A stretch of 64,000 bases of DNA from Codonopsis lanceolata (GCA_013146195.2 CM028377.1:62208285-62272284); one strand, 5' to 3'. Counted from the first letter of the stretch, positions 44,661 through 57,960 are shown. Notes: generated by a model from the letters alone, not told the origin. Numbers and translations: made by a program.

Positions 44661-47040
44661 TGGCGACCCGACCTGGGCCCGAGGTGGAACCGCGGGTCGG
44701 ACCACCCAAATAGGAGGGAAACAAGTAAACACATAAACATGCAAGGACTTAATTTAAGAAAACAACGTGACGCAACATTGGAGACGTAACACGCCTCGAC
44801 ACCAAAAGGTCGAAATTTTAAAAACATTTCCTGTTATAACAATTAAACCAAGTCATCGGCGACACTACATGCCAAAACCCAAGCTAAAAGTTAATGGACA
44901 AGAATTAAATAAGAGCTAATAGGATGCTCAGCAGAAGACTTATACGTAGTGAACTAATCAACAAGATAACCATAGCTCGGCTTACACATTGCCGGCATCA
45001 AAAGGATTACAAGTACTACAAGTGATAACACTACAAGTAGTTAAATAAAGGAAACAAGTACAAGTTCTAAACACATTCCCAATCATAGTCTAATTGACTT
45101 GCTTTTAAACCCATCGTCCTTGCAAATTACAAAAGAAAGGAAGAAGACATCTAAACCACCTCTTCAACTGCAACGTCGGACCAAAAGAGGAATAGAGGAA
45201 ACACGAACACTGCAAGCCTCAGCGAGAAGGACCTGCTTTGCTAGGATCTAAAGCAATAAAGGGGAATGGTTAAGTCATAAAGACTTGTAAGCTATCAATC
45301 ATGCATGTCATGACAATATGCAACATACAAGGCAAGATATCATCACATAAGCATATAGATCATATATCCAAGATGCACATTGTTTCACATAGGTGCTTGT
45401 AATTAAATCACATAGGATAAGGATATATGGAGAGCCGGTGCCGCTACGTAGTTCCTGCATACAAGCGCTATTTGGAATGTGAGGTGTCAGATGGTTGTGA
45501 ATATATCGACCTTCCGAGGAGATGCCCGGGATAGACACACCAATGCGCTCTAATGGTTACAACATAGGGGCTACTTCCCACTGTGGCCACAGTGGAGGCG
45601 TGTGTGTACAAGGACAGGTATGCCAGCTGGACTCATGCAAATGCCAAGTATTGTTTACTTAACAAATTCTCAAGTAGAGAACGAGGTCGATAAGAGCGAT
45701 CTCGTTCATGACAAGTAATTATTCTCATCAATAATCAAGTAGGGTTGAGTTCGACAAGAGCGAACTCAACATGTCAAATAGGCATTCTATTATATGACAT
45801 TTAAATTAAGCATGGTAATCAATCCAATTCAAGAGTCTAGAATTAATATTCTTAGTGAAACGTATTTAGAACGTCGTAGGGATTGATCATTGAGCCGGAA
45901 TTGTTCAATGGCTCACTAAAATAGACTCCGTTGAGTCGTCTCTATAAATTCATCCAATAGAGTTTAAATGCTAAATGCATTCTAAACCCTTTTCTAAGTT
46001 CTCGTATAGGATAGACTAGACCATTAATCCAAATAATAACCATAGTCAAGAATTATCATCAATTCATAATTTATGGAACCCTAGAATCATAATTTCTAAA
46101 GGTTGTTAAAAGTCAATGGTCCAAGAACAATAGTTATTTCAAATGAAGCATAGAACACATTTTACTCTAGGCTTAGGACCAAAACAACAATATGAACAAT
46201 TCATAGTTTATGGAACCCTAGAATCATAATCTCTAAAAGTTATCAAAAGTCAATAGTCCAAGAACAATAATTATTCCAAATGGGGCATAGAACACATTTT
46301 ACTCTAGGTTTAGGACCAAAACAACAAGATGAATAATTCATAGTTTATGGAACCCTAGAATCATAATCTCTAAAAGTTATCAAAAGTCAATAGTCCAAGA
46401 ACAATAATTATTCCAAATGGGGCATAGAACACATTTAATTCTAGGCTTAGGACCAAAACAACAAGATGAGTATGTCACTCAAAAATCTCATAAACTCAAT
46501 TCATCATCAAACATGGTATAGACATGGTAGGAGCATGGGAAACATGAGAAAAAGGGGATAGCATGACATTTCTAGCATACATCCTAAGGGGAATCAATAG
46601 CTTACCTTACACCAAGGAAAAAGGAGAATTGAACAAAAACTAATCGGATAGAATCGTGCTCCTTGTCGATAGCTTCATTTTGGTGGTCTCGGATTGGCAA
46701 TCAAAGTTCGGGAGCTCAAGTTATGGAGGAAACACATACTAATCTCCCCTCACCATTCACACACAGGAGCTTGGGAAGAGAGAGAATAAATTTACTACAA
46801 TGGGGGGTTTAATGGCTGATCACAAAGGTGGGAGGCTTATATATGACATGCAAATGTGTGTGGAACTCCACATGTCACAAGGAGAATGAATGAAAATCCA
46901 CATGTCACAAGGAGAGTGAAAGGGATTAGGATTAGTTGACTTAGTTAGGGCCTAAAACAATGGATTAGGGTCATTAAGGATAGGGGGTTTAATGGCTAAA
47001 TGGGTCACCAAATCAGATTTGAAGAAAAATCCCGTATGTG
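44661..47040. mobile_element. Second copy of the large LTR, 3'-truncated
   Basis: Starts TGGCGACCCGACCTGGGCCC and aligns with 4,555-6,860 in the same orientation (for example AACGTGACGCAACAT, CTCGACACCAAAAGG and ATCTAAAGCAA blocks). Homology fades near 46,950-47,040, before the end found in the first copy, so the right side is deleted or replaced by Tat sequence. It interrupts the MAIN-like pseudogene after the codons for MQHTLNEL. Confidence 0.7.
46058..46468. repeat. 136-bp tandem repeat, three units
   Basis: Units start near 46,058, 46,198 and 46,334 with AATTCATAGTTTATGGAACC and include TAGGACCAAAACAACAAGAT. Units 2 and 3 are nearly identical while unit 1 is diverged. The first LTR copy has a single unit at the corresponding place, so the expansion is local. 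Confidence 0.85.
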
Positions 47041-47099
47041 TGGGTTCCTGACTGCGCCACGCCCAGCGCCCCTTGGTTAGGGTGCTGCACGCGTGCGGA

Positions 47100-47575
47100 T
47101 GCGAGGACACCACCGCTCGCTCCACCCTCCCTTGTTTAGGGGAAGACGAAATCAAAAGTGCGAGAGGAGTGTTGTCTATGATAGCGCGTTGGAATGCGCC
47201 TCGGTTGCCTTTAGTGGATTTTTGATCCAATATGGGAACTTTGGGTTTCCCGCATCAAGTTATCCCTTTTTTAGGGATACCAGGATATGGGAATGCATCA
47301 CCCTTTCATTCTCATTTTCCCTTTTTTAGGGGAAAGCGGAAAAGTGCAAAAAAGGATGTTGCGACGCCCCCACTATAGATTTTATTAAAAATAGCCTTAT
47401 GGCCCGTTTCGGATCACTATGGGAGCTTTGGGTTTCCCGCATCAAGTTATCCCTTGTTTAGGGGATACCAGGATATGAGAATACATCACCCTTCCATTCT
47501 CATTCTCCCTTTTTTAAAGGGAAAACGGAAAAGTGCAAAGAAGGAGTGTTGCGAGGCCCCACTGGATCCAAAACG
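47100..47575 (-). repeat. About 190-bp tandem repeats next to the LTR (Tat 5' UTR)
   Basis: Two full units from about 47,226 and 47,418 share TTTGGGTTTCCCGCATCAAG, ATACCAGGATATG and CGGAAAAGTGCAAA, with a partial third from about 47,130. On the minus strand they follow the presumed primer site, so they would belong to the 5' untranslated region of an element. Confidence 0.65.
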
Positions 47576-47589
47576 TTTTAGAGTCGCCA
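47575..47589 (-). other. Putative Tat primer-binding site
   Basis: On the minus strand TGGCGACTCTAAAAC follows the LTR end. TGGCGACTC is the start of the primer site seen in many Ogre/Tat elements; the rest does not match well, so the site is either degenerate or uncertain. Confidence 0.45.
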
Positions 47590-48080
47590 TCTTTATTTTA
47601 AGGCAAAAATAAAGCAAAACCAAAAAAAGAAAAGAAAAACCAGAGATAGAAAACGGGTTCGGAGGCTAAGTTACGAGTTGGGAAGGTGCTAGGCACCCAA
47701 ACTCGCCCTTTCGGTCTCAAAAATAGTTTTTGGCTAAAGTATGCTTATTGTTATATTTATTTAGCAAATAAATAAAGCATTAAAAGACATGAAAAATAAA
47801 ACAAATACATCCGTGGCTACATTATTTATGGACTTGCAGCCATTTCCTTACAATAATTACAAATGTATTTAAAAATATTTGGTCATTATAACGGCTCTTT
47901 TACATAATATTTCCTATTCTAATCCGGGCAGCACAACGGCTTATATTGACTACATTGGGTCGGATTTAAATAATAACTTTAAATAATAAATAAATAAACA
48001 AATAAGTAAATAAATAAAACGCCTTTAAAGGCTATTACCTTTTAGAGCGGTAGTGTGCTCGCTCTGTCCTTCAGGGAGAG

Positions 48081-48118
48081 GGAGTTTTGTTGTTGTTGTT
48101 GTTGTTGTTGTTTGGTTG
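48081..48118. repeat. (GTT)n microsatellite in the LTR
   Basis: About a dozen GTT units inside the Tat LTR. Confidence 0.85.
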
Positions 48119-48127
48119 TTGTTGTGG

Positions 48128-48300
48128 TTTGGGCAGAGTGACTGCTTATTTTGGATGATTTTGGCTCATTCACTCGGGCAGAGTGACGGCTTATTTCGGA
48201 AGGTTTTGGCCTTTTTGGTTGGGCGGAATAACGGCTTAATTTTTGTGTATTTCAGCTCATTACTCGGGCAGAGTAACGACTTACTTTAGGGATTTTGGGC
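48128..48300. repeat. About 57-bp tandem repeat in the LTR
   Basis: The phrase GGGCAGAGTGACGGCTTATTT recurs in diverged form at about 48,130, 48,176, 48,220 and 48,265. Confidence 0.65.
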
Positions 48301-48668
48301 GGGGGAAGTAAGGTGGATACCTAACTAAAAGGCTAGGGATCACTTATAACCGGTGGATTTGAGTTTTGGCGGAGTTTGGACGGGGTTTGGAGGCTTTGGT
48401 GGGCTACACACACCTATCTCGCACCTCTCACTAAAAACTCTCGGCGTTCTTAAAACGCGGAGAGAAACTTTCAGAGCTTCGTTGTGGGTGAAATTCGAAC
48501 ACTGAAGAGGGAGCCCAGCACCTTAATTTATAGGTGGGATGAGGGAGTCATCGGGAATTAAGAGAATTCTTCAGCCGGCTTCGACAGCTTGTACACCAAC
48601 CTTCGCGAGTTGCACAATGCGTTAAGTCTGAGAGCTACAGTAGCTAGGTTGGCGCCGACTCCACCATA

Positions 48669-48710
48669 GCATGGCGCGGCGCCCAATCACCTTTTAGGCC
48701 GCGCCATGCT
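48669..48710. other. GC-rich hairpin in the Tat LTR
   Basis: AGCATGGCGCGG and its perfect inverse CCGCGCCATGCT are separated by about 18 bases. It stands out from the AT-rich LTR and could form a stable RNA structure near the transcript end (inference). Confidence 0.65.
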
Positions 48711-49124
48711 CCTGTTTATCTTCCAATTTTTGGCACTTTCACCCCTCGCAATTCACTGTTTTGCGCATCCTGCTTTGCCTTTCGCATTTTCGACTCCTGT
48801 AACTTGACATTTGTTAAGTTTAAACAGTTCTTGATATCACATGTCAGAGTCACATATCAGGGGTACGAAATTGGGGTGTCTAAGAGCCCCTCAACGATGG
48901 AGTCTACGGGTAACCCAAGGCTTACTGAGTAGACGAACATCGTTGATAAACAATAGACTCTCCAATTTCGTTCAATTAAAATGGGAGAGAAATACAACAG
49001 GTAGCGGTTATAATGCACAGTTTATCATGCTATCCAAACTCCATAACCTAGACATACTTAGTTGGTCATAATATGTTATCGTAGTTTTTAAGCAGATATG
49101 AATTTTATGTACTTTGATGGTCGG

Positions 49125-49180
49125 ACCTACTAGTGTAGGCTGCCTACGTATTCCTTAATAAAGGAAATCAGACCAAACGT
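49125..49180 (-). repeat. Conserved 3'-LTR-proximal block, copy B
   Basis: Counterpart of 410-465; contains TACGTAGGCAGCCTACAC on the minus strand. See copy A. Confidence 0.6.
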
Positions 49181-49611
49181 AGTTCAAGCCAAAACCTAAA
49201 CTACAACCAAATGGGGATGTTATGTTCTTCGGGTCAAAACCCGATCAAGAACACAACGGGAAAAAGATTTTTGTGTTTTTCGAAAAGTCGTATTCGAACG
49301 GTCGGGGGATGGCCGCCAAATACGGTATGAAGATTTGAATGTTTTTCGGGAACCATATTCCAACTGGTCAATACCTGTTATCGAAATATGTTAAGAAGAA
49401 TTTTCAAAATTGTGTCTGGCTGGTCAATACCTTGTTTCCAAACATAATAAGAAAACTTTCAAATTTCCCGAAAACTGTACTCGATCGATCAAAATCTGTC
49501 ATCGAGTACGACAAAGAAAACTTTCTTCAAGTTTTTTCGAAAATTGTAAAAAGGATCATTCTTTTTCCTTCTCTTTCTTCTCACTCTCTCTGTTTTTTTT
49601 TTGTTTTTTCA

Positions 49612-49830
49612 ATATACCTCTTTTTTTGTGTTTTTGAAATATTCCTCTTTTTTGTATTTTTGAAATATTCCTCTTTTTTTTGTGTTTTTGAAATATTCCT
49701 CTTTTTTTTTAATATTCCTCTTTTTTTGTTTTTGAAATATTCCTCTTTTTGTTGTTTTTGAATATTCCTCTTTTTTTGTGTTTTTGAATATTCCTCTTTT
49801 TTTTGTGTTTTTTTTTGTGAAAACAAAAAC
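49612..49830. repeat. T-rich minisatellite, copy B
   Basis: Seven to eight units of 25-30 bp, each GAAATATTCCTC followed by a T-run. Occupies the same place as the minisatellite of copy A but is unrelated in sequence. Long Lys/Asn-rich frames on the other strand are artefacts. Confidence 0.8.
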
Positions 49831-51635
49831 TCATTTTGAAAAAGAGTTTTTCTTTTATTTGAAAACAATTTTTTTCTTTTTTTTTATTGAAGACAAAAAC
49901 TTATTTTGAAAAAGAGTTTTTCTTTTATTTGAAAATAAAACCCTTTTTTTTTTTTGAAAACAAACTTGTTTTAGAAAAGAGTTTATTATAGAGTCAGGAT
50001 AAGAATACTCTACATTTCTTACCTTTCGTGCCCGGGTGGCTGTCGCGGATTCGACTGATTTTGGCATTTTTGCCACTCTTGCTTTTTCAAGCCAGGGACT
50101 TTATTATTATTTTCTTTTTTTTTTCTTCGGCTGACCTGCTGGGGATATTATTTCTCTTTGTCCTCGGATGGATGGTCGCCAAATGTGGTTAACAAAATTA
50201 ATTTTGTTAACTTTCCGTTAGGCTCAGGGGCCATTTTGAAATTTTTGGAACTTGAGGACTTAAGTGTCGCAGCTTCAAACTTTGGAGGGGGAAAAGGAAA
50301 AAAAATCCCTTTTCCACCCTTATAATGGACGGGGAGTGAGGGAAGGGAGCTACTGCTCCTTCCTTCTTCTTCCTTTCTTCTTCTTCAGCTCGCCATTGTT
50401 GCTACCTTCTGTTCTTTTTTTATTTCCTTCTTATTTTTGCTCCTTTTCTTGATTTTTCTTTGCCAATTCCAGTGTTTTGTCCGGCAGATGGCATCTTCTT
50501 CTCGATCCAGGAAGGGGAAGGCTCCTATGCACCCAGAATCTGACGAAGGGAGGAATGAGTTTCCTCCCTTGATCCGAAATAAGATCAAGTATCGGTACTC
50601 TACAAATGACTGAGGCAACATTCTACGAAATCGGAGCACTCACGTGTCCAATCTTTCACCTACCACTGTAGGTTTCTTTTTTTTTTTTTTTTTAGTTTGT
50701 CTGGATATACTTCAGATCTGCTAGATTTCTGCATTGTTTGAAACCTTTGGAGCACTTCTGACTTTATTAATGATGTTTATGCATGTCCTATTTATGCCTA
50801 AATGATGTAATTAAGTAATGATGCGTGAAATTTATATGATTTATTTTTGCGATGCATGATTGAACTAGTGGTCACTATTTGACCCTACTATGCATGATTT
50901 ATACTATAAATGCAAATGGAGCTGTATGATGCATGTTTTACGCTAAAACACATTTTTGCATGCAATATATTCACGAGACGGACTTTTCGGAATACAATTT
51001 AAATTTTTCGAAACCCATTTTCGGGCATATTTTCGGATAAATATGAGACAAAACAAATATATTTTATGCCCTTAAATTCATTTTTCATGCATGCTTATGA
51101 TGCGGGGGCATAGTGAATTCCATGAAAGTATTTATTTTTGTGATTGGTGGCATTTTATTTTCTTTTTAGCGCACCCCTTAATGCAGCTTATTGGACAATA
51201 AAATGCATATGATGGATGCATGCCCTATTTTATTTGATGCGAATGCAATGCAGAACAATCATAGGATGATTATTAAGATGATACATGAATATTTCTTTTA
51301 TTTTACATGCATATGACAAATGAAATTATGCAATGCTCATATTTAACACGTATTTTTATGATGCATAGGATGTAAAAATGACTATTTGAATGCAAAATAA
51401 TATGCATGATCTCTTTTTTTTTCTTTTCTAAAACACATACTTAAATGTATTTTATTTATTGAAGGAATGTAAAAGAATACAACATATATTTTGAAATACA
51501 CATATTTTCCTATTTTACATTTTATTAAAAGAAACTAAATGTTTATTGACATGTATATTTATGTATGTGTATTTTTTTTCAAAAGAATGGTAAGTGTTTG
51601 TTTACACCAAAAATGATTATATATATATATACACA

Positions 51636-53186
51636 CAGGGCCGGCCCTGAATTTTCAAGGGCCCTTGGGCAAAAATGAAAAATGAGGCCCCCCTTTAGAA
51701 AAATAAAAATAAAATCTTACTTTTTTTTTTTTTCACTTTTCAACATTAAAAATAATGAAAAAAGTACAAAATCAACAAACGCACACGAGTAAATATTTTC
51801 TTATCAAGTGCTCCTCTTTGAGTTTTCTTCATCTCATCATCTCTTTTTCTTTTATTTCTTTTTTGACTTCCGGATAAATATTTTCTTGGTAACATGTTTG
51901 CACTATAAATTCAATTCTAAAATAAAACACTCAAAGATAAATCTAACACAAATAACGATAATAAATAAAAATGATAGTCAAAGAGCAATAAAACCTGATT
52001 TTTGCTTCCAATGTTTATGTTGAATTGTTGATATAAATATAAAACATCCAATGATCCACCCAAAAATTATTGTAAATAGGACTTTTTGTATTTCTAATTT
52101 TCAAGCAAACCTGCAAGGAAATTTGGAAAAACAAACAAAATTTCATAAATCATATACAAATCAAAAATAAAATCATCACAAATTCACAATGATGATATGT
52201 GATCATGATTCATGACTAATTTATATTGTCTAATGTATATTAACAATGAGTTAATGACTCATCCTAATTACAATGATTAAAAAAATCCAAAGAGTCAAAG
52301 ACTAATCAAGAATCAAGACACTTCCCAATTAAAAAAACAATTAACCAAATAAAAAAACAATTAACCAAATTTGATTTTCACTTTTTCTCAACACTATTTG
52401 TTTTTCACATTTTCTCAAAGTCCTCTCACATAACAGCCTAGCCATAGGCGGCTCACTCACATAGACAGATAGACTACTGACTACATAGTCACATTTCACA
52501 AAGTGTCAAAGTCAAAGACTCAATAGAAATAAGAAATTAATTTCGGTTTCTCTAATTCTCTCTAGTCTCTCACTATCTCTCTCTCCATAAAACCATTAAA
52601 ACCCAAACTAGCAAAGCTGAAAGGCAATAGCTACAGAGTAGCCAGTCCAGTCGGCCCAGTCTACAACAAAGCTGCCGGAGAGTCGGAGATCAGAGAGCAT
52701 ACCTTTTAGAGTTTGAGCCGTCGGCGTCTTTGTGCGGTGCCGCCGCTGAGCGCCAAGTGCCTGCCATTTGGGCCGTCCGTCGATTTCGGCCAACGATTAA
52801 GATTCTGCGTCGGACGTTGGGCGTCGGCGATTCCAAATAATCAAAGATTTAGCCGTGATTACGTGAAAGAGAATTAGAGATTTAGAGGCAAAGCGAAGAA
52901 TTCAAGAAAATCCCCAAATTTGATAATGATGTAAGATGTTTTTTTCAAAGTTCAATTTGAGAAACTATGTTTATAATAAATGAGAGGAGAAGGAGACCGT
53001 TGTCCGGTTGTCCATTGGTTCATGCCTCCGTCGTTCGTTGACCTTGTGGTTCCGTTTGGTGTAAAAGAACGGTAAATTTTTTTTTTTACATATACCCCCT
53101 TATAGAAGTACATATGAACTCGGGGCCCCCCAAAATTTGGGGCCCATGGCGGTTGCCCCCCTGGACATACCCCAGGGCCGGCCCTG
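51636..53186. mobile_element. Non-autonomous hAT element, copy 2
   Basis: 1,551 bp, nearly identical to 35,709-37,252 and bounded by the same CAGGGCCGGCCCTG ends. The 8 bases on the left are TATACACA; the same word occurs two bases into the right flank, consistent with a target duplication in a TA/CA-rich site that later slipped. It carries a 20-bp duplication near 52,330-52,370 absent from copy 1. Inserted in PMD intron 1. Confidence 0.85.
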
Positions 53187-53233
53187 TATATACACAAAGT
53201 GCCTCTTTATTTACTAAAAGGGTGTAAAAGAAT

Positions 53234-53410
<177 letters not shown>

Positions 53411-54448
53411 TAAATGCATATATTTCATTTTTCTTTCTTACTGTCAAAGAAACTGAATATATTTACACAAGTATTTGCTTTTCTTTGCTTCTTTTTTTTT
53501 AGCATGCTGCGATTTTATAATACAATGCATGCAACATGTTTATTACATTATTATTAATACCTTTTTTATTATTATTGCGTATCAAAGACTATACAAGGAT
53601 AGTGGACTTACCTTTTTCCCCCTTCTTCTCTTCTTTTTTTTTTTTTTAGCTTCGCAGGAAATTTAAGTGGATGCGGGCTTCATGTGCTAATGTTGCTGAT
53701 ATTTATGACATGTTGCCCGAGGCAGCCCAGCTTTTGGTGGAGAATTCTGGTTTCAACACTTTCATGCACTCCTTCTGCGCGCCACTTTACCAGCTATCTG
53801 CCCATCTTCGATGTGCTCCGGGACTTCTGGTGGGACACCACCCATACCTTCCATTTCAGCTGGGGGGAGGCTACCATGACCCCGTGCGACTTTGCCGCTA
53901 TCACGGGCATTCCTACCAGCGTTGGGGAGACTCTGGCCCCAGATTTTACTCTCCGTCGGCGTAGAGAGGAGGTAGTGGACCTCCTGGGCTTTGAGCCGAG
54001 GTTTAAATCGACGGATGAGATTTTCATCAGCAGCATACAGAAATGGCTTCTTAGTAATGCCGGGCGGGTGCCGGTGAATGATATAGCTGCCGTGACCCGA
54101 GTGGCTAGAGCGTTTTTATTCTTCTTTCTTGGCACATCGCTCTTTGCAAACTCTTCTACCACCCTGCGGGTGTTTGTCCTGGCCTGCTTAGCAGACTTTG
54201 AGCGGATCCCTTCTTACGACTGGGGGCAAGCGGGCTTAACTGAGTTATATGCTTCCATGGACAGGGCCTGCCGGAACGATTCGCCGACCCTGAACGGTTT
54301 CGCCCCGGCGTGGGAGGTATATGCCTTTTCCTGCTTTTTTTTAAATATTTTTCTTTTATTTTTTCCGCAGCACACACTTTTCTTTTGCTTTTTTTTTTTA
54401 CTGATAACATATATATTTATTTTTTTCTCTCTTTTTTTTACTGATAAC

Positions 54449-54518
<70 letters not shown>
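54449..54518. repeat. (TA)n plus T-run in PMD intron 2
   Basis: About 26 TA units then about 18 T, immediately upstream of the polypyrimidine tract and acceptor of exon 3. Confidence 0.9.
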
Positions 54519-54520
<2 letters not shown>

Positions 54521-55256
54521 CTCTTTCTTTTTTTTGCAGGTCTGGGCCTTCTCATTTTTCCATTTCTCGCCGGGTCCTCTTATTCAGCGAGTCCATCGTA
54601 GTATCGTCCCGGTATGTTGATGATAACGGGGTTTATCCGACTTCGGGGACGGTGGTTGCAAGAGTAAGGAAAGAGTGCGGGGAGCAGTTGTTAGCTCGAG
54701 TCTGGTACAGGTGCACTTCCTTCCTTGGGAGGGTCTGGAGGGTCATTATGTTGTTGCTTTGGCACTTAGCCGCTGCCGGATACTAATGGTTTCCATTATA
54801 GTGGATTCCTTATATATGGGCGAGCGGGTGAATCGCCATCATCAGTCTATTTTAGTGCCTCCAGTGGTGCCTCCTCGGCCTCCCTTTTGGGTGATAGAGC
54901 CCGATCAGCTGCCAAACAGGTATCAATACCTGGCGAAATACCTCATGCCAGCAACAGATTTTCCAATTATGGCGTATGAGGATTTCACGAGAGTCGTCTT
55001 TGCATCCCCCTTTTCTGCTCTGCGTGCCCGAGGCGGCACTCGATGTTTACGCCATGGCGGGCGTCTCTCCATCTCGGCGAGAACGATGTTCACGAGCCTG
55101 ATGATACCTTCTCTACCTTTCAGTATCAGTGGGGTGGTAACACGGTAGAGCAGGTTCTTCCTGATGTCGAGATTCCCGAGGAGCGTCGGGTCCCGGAGCA
55201 GGCTCGTTCGGTAGACACATTTACCTTTATTGTCTCTCTTTATTATTATTTTTTTT

Positions 55257-55326
<70 letters not shown>
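55257..55326. repeat. (CA)n(TA)n microsatellite in a later PMD intron
   Basis: About 15 CA units then about 19 TA units. A third dinucleotide tract in the introns of the same gene copy. Confidence 0.9.
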
Positions 55327-55329
<3 letters not shown>

Positions 55330-56100
55330 TATCATTCATTTTTTTTAATTCATTTTTTTTGCATCTCCAGCATCAGCAAACTTTATCAGAAACTTGCCGA
55401 TGAATTCTCTTGCAGGGGAAGCAGCACAGCGCGGCGGCCCAGACGTCGAGGTGGTGATGATGATGTCGGGTCGATCGAGGGTGGCAGCTGGTGGCCGGTC
55501 CTGGTCCTTGGGTGGGTGGTGGCCTTGATAGAGTCGGTCGTCCGGCGCATTCTGCAATTATTAGTTTCTTTCTTCTTCTTTTTTTTCTTTTTGTTGTTTT
55601 TTTTATGTAAAAGAAACCTGTACAGACATTATTATATAATGCAATATAATTGTATATGATGCAAAATATTACACATGCAAATTCAAATACACACAGAAAA
55701 TAAAGCTATACCCAACATCTAGAAGGTAATGGCACGCTGTATTTTTGGAGAGAGAGTTTATGAGAATACACCTTTGGATGGGAGTGGGCTTTTCTGACGG
55801 TACGGGAATGGAAGAACGGCCACCTTCCCATCCTTCGGCCTTACTATGGTACATTAAACCCATGTTCGTAGCTCTCTTTTATAGCTTCCTTTCCTCCTCG
55901 CGATCAGACATAGGAGCAGTGGATTGTCGGACAAATAAACCAGGATACCAGGCAGAATTTCTAGCACAGTGGAGGGGCACTTGGTGCGGTCATATAGGAG
56001 GCATGGTGCGGCGCCAAGGGAGGTTATTGGTGGAGCCATGGCTTCCTCTGTGAAATCTCATTATTCACGCACTTGCCAGCTGTCCATTTCTTGATTTCGG

Positions 56101-56108
56101 TATAAAAC
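56101..56108 (+). promoter_or_regulatory. TATA box of the second antisense gene
   Basis: TATAAAAC lies 134 bases before the ATG at 56,235 and is followed by a CT-rich leader, the normal layout of a plant Pol II promoter. It directs transcription opposite to the retrotransposon. Confidence 0.5.
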
Positions 56109-56234
56109 GCGGAGGCGGCTTTTCTTTCTCATTTCGTTCAGGCGGCTTTTTTCTCTTATCCTTTTCTCTTACAATCTTAAGTTCTTTTACGCTCTGCCTC
56201 CCTTTTCACTAGTAAAATCCATCTCTCTTTATAA

Positions 56235-57960
56235 ATGGCGCACGTATTCCCAGCGACTTTGGAAATTGAAGTTTATGAGAATGTTTTGGATTTCTGGATT
56301 CTCTCCCTGCGATCAGACGAGCGGGACTGGTTTGATCATATTTTTGGGTTCAGGTGCCTACCGTCTTGGCGGAATGTCGTTATAAATTGGGACATGTTGA
56401 GGGGAGCTGCCAGGTTTTGGTCTCCTCAGGATCATTTATTTAATTTTGGCATGAATGAGATGTGCCTCACTTTTGAAGAATTCTGTGTGATACTGGGGGT
56501 GGCACCTTCTCATCAGATCGCAGTGCCTGCCTACAGAAGACGTCCATATATGGCTATTCGGGAGCTTTTTCACTCTACCCGCCAGGCTACTCCAGGTTTC
56601 TTTAATGGAGAAACCTTTAATCTAATGGTCCTCCCTGGGGCCTTTACAGAATATAGGGAGGATGATGTAGACTATTTGCGGCGTAGTTCTTTCTCTGCGG
56701 TAGGGAGATATTTGTTGGTGGGTCTACCGGATTTGTTGATGTGCGGGTCGTAGACCTTGCATTCTGAGCTCGGGATTGCCGGTGGAATATTGTCCGGTGA
56801 TTACGCCGGAGACCTTCGAACTTTGGCTTTCTTTGGCGATGACGACGTTCCCTAGGTAGCCCCATTCTCGGTCCATATGTGGCTAGAAGAGCACTTCCTG
56901 CAGGTTCGGGCTCCGTGCATGGAGCACCATATGACCCGGCACTTTATGGCATGCGCGGGCATTTTCCTCAGACCAATTATTCTGAATTTGATTGGGCTGA
57001 TCATTTTTACCGTCGGGGCTCCATGGACATACTCTGGGTCATTCCTCATTGGGAGATCCGACGTTTCCTTCGACATTCCGATGAATATAGTCAAGTAGTC
57101 ATGCTGGGTATTCATCGGACCTCTTTTTATCAACCGAACCGGATCTTGCGCAAATTCGAGAGAGAGCAGGTGATCCCGGACACCACTCGTCCTATATATA
57201 TGGGAATGGAGAATATAGACGAGGGCTTGGGTCCCGAGGGCATGTGGCAGAGATTTGGAGGTGGCCTATCCATTTGCCCGACTATATGCTTACGTCCCGT
57301 GGGTATTTGGCATGGATCATGGTAGGCTGTGAGGCCGTCTCACACTATCGAGGCGCGGGTGAGGCAACGGCCGAGGCGCCATGTGACTAACGGGGTAGAT
57401 GCTCGCCTGATGGAGATAGGCAAGGACATTGATAGCTCGGGGTTAGTTGTTCCTCAGGCTCTGGAGGTAGAATTCATGCGGGTACACGACCTTGATGCTC
57501 GAGCGGCCCACTGGGCCAGAAATGCTGCGGGTCCCAATGATGCATCCGCGAGATTAAGCAATGTTGTCGGCGGCATAACCCATGGGAGCAGTAGGCTCCT
57601 CCTCCCCGGTTGGGGCACGGCTCGAGTTGGCGGTAATGAGCCTACAGTAGCATGGCAGTAGCCAGGACAATCCGTAGGGAACAAGAGATAGGCATTCCTC
57701 CTCCCCCTTTGTATGGGCTTGGTTTCGAGAGATGATGGAGCTGGTCGAACAATACAATTTGCCCGGGGAGAGCAGGGATCTTGACGATGAAGAGGGAGAC
57801 ACCTCTGGTGGCTCACATGCTGGCGACTCTAGGGCTTCTTCCGCGCCCCGCAGAAGGAGTATATGGGCCCGACTCGGTGGATGCCGTAGACATTGATACA
57901 CCACTCTGGGCTAAAGTTACAAAAAAAAGGAATTGTTTCTGGGACAACAAGGGGGGTACA
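56235..57960 (+). pseudogene. DUF7745-like accessory gene of Tat copy B, broken
   Basis: The ATG at 56,235 opens 172 codons: MAHVFPATLEIEVYENVLDF, LPSWRNVVINWDMLRGAARF, WSPQDHLFNFGMNEMCLTFE, EFCVILGVAP. The pattern of Trp, Phe and EFC(V)ILG resembles the uncharacterised plant family DUF7745, found mainly next to retroelements (recognised from memory, moderate certainty). A TAG at 56,751 and frame changes interrupt it. Later open stretches continue the same protein type: DPALYGMRGHFPQTNYSEFD and DILWVIPHWEIRRFLRHSDE (56,879-57,325), then a His/Arg-rich part (57,329-57,661) and an acidic tail region to about 57,960. It is antisense to the pol genes and about 0.6 kb downstream of the PMD gene. 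No function is known. Confidence 0.55.

Larger units (their letters stand above)
47590..48883 (-). repeat. LTR of Tat copy B
   Basis: On the minus strand it starts (T)TAGACACCCCAATTTCGTAC after the purine-rich GAGGGGCTC, matching the LTR start at 1-161. It ends near 47,590 before TGGCGACTC. It contains GTTGTT repeats, a 57-bp tandem repeat and a GC-rich hairpin, each listed separately. Borders are accurate to a few bases only. Confidence 0.65.

Noticed and set aside
48650..48668. TTGGCGCCGACTCCACCA as a tRNA-Asp-type primer-binding site
   Set aside because: It lies inside the LTR in the wrong orientation and position relative to the purine tract and pol.
49339..49868. Open frames in the T-rich tract of Tat copy B
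   Set aside because: Low-complexity translation of a minisatellite; both strands open.
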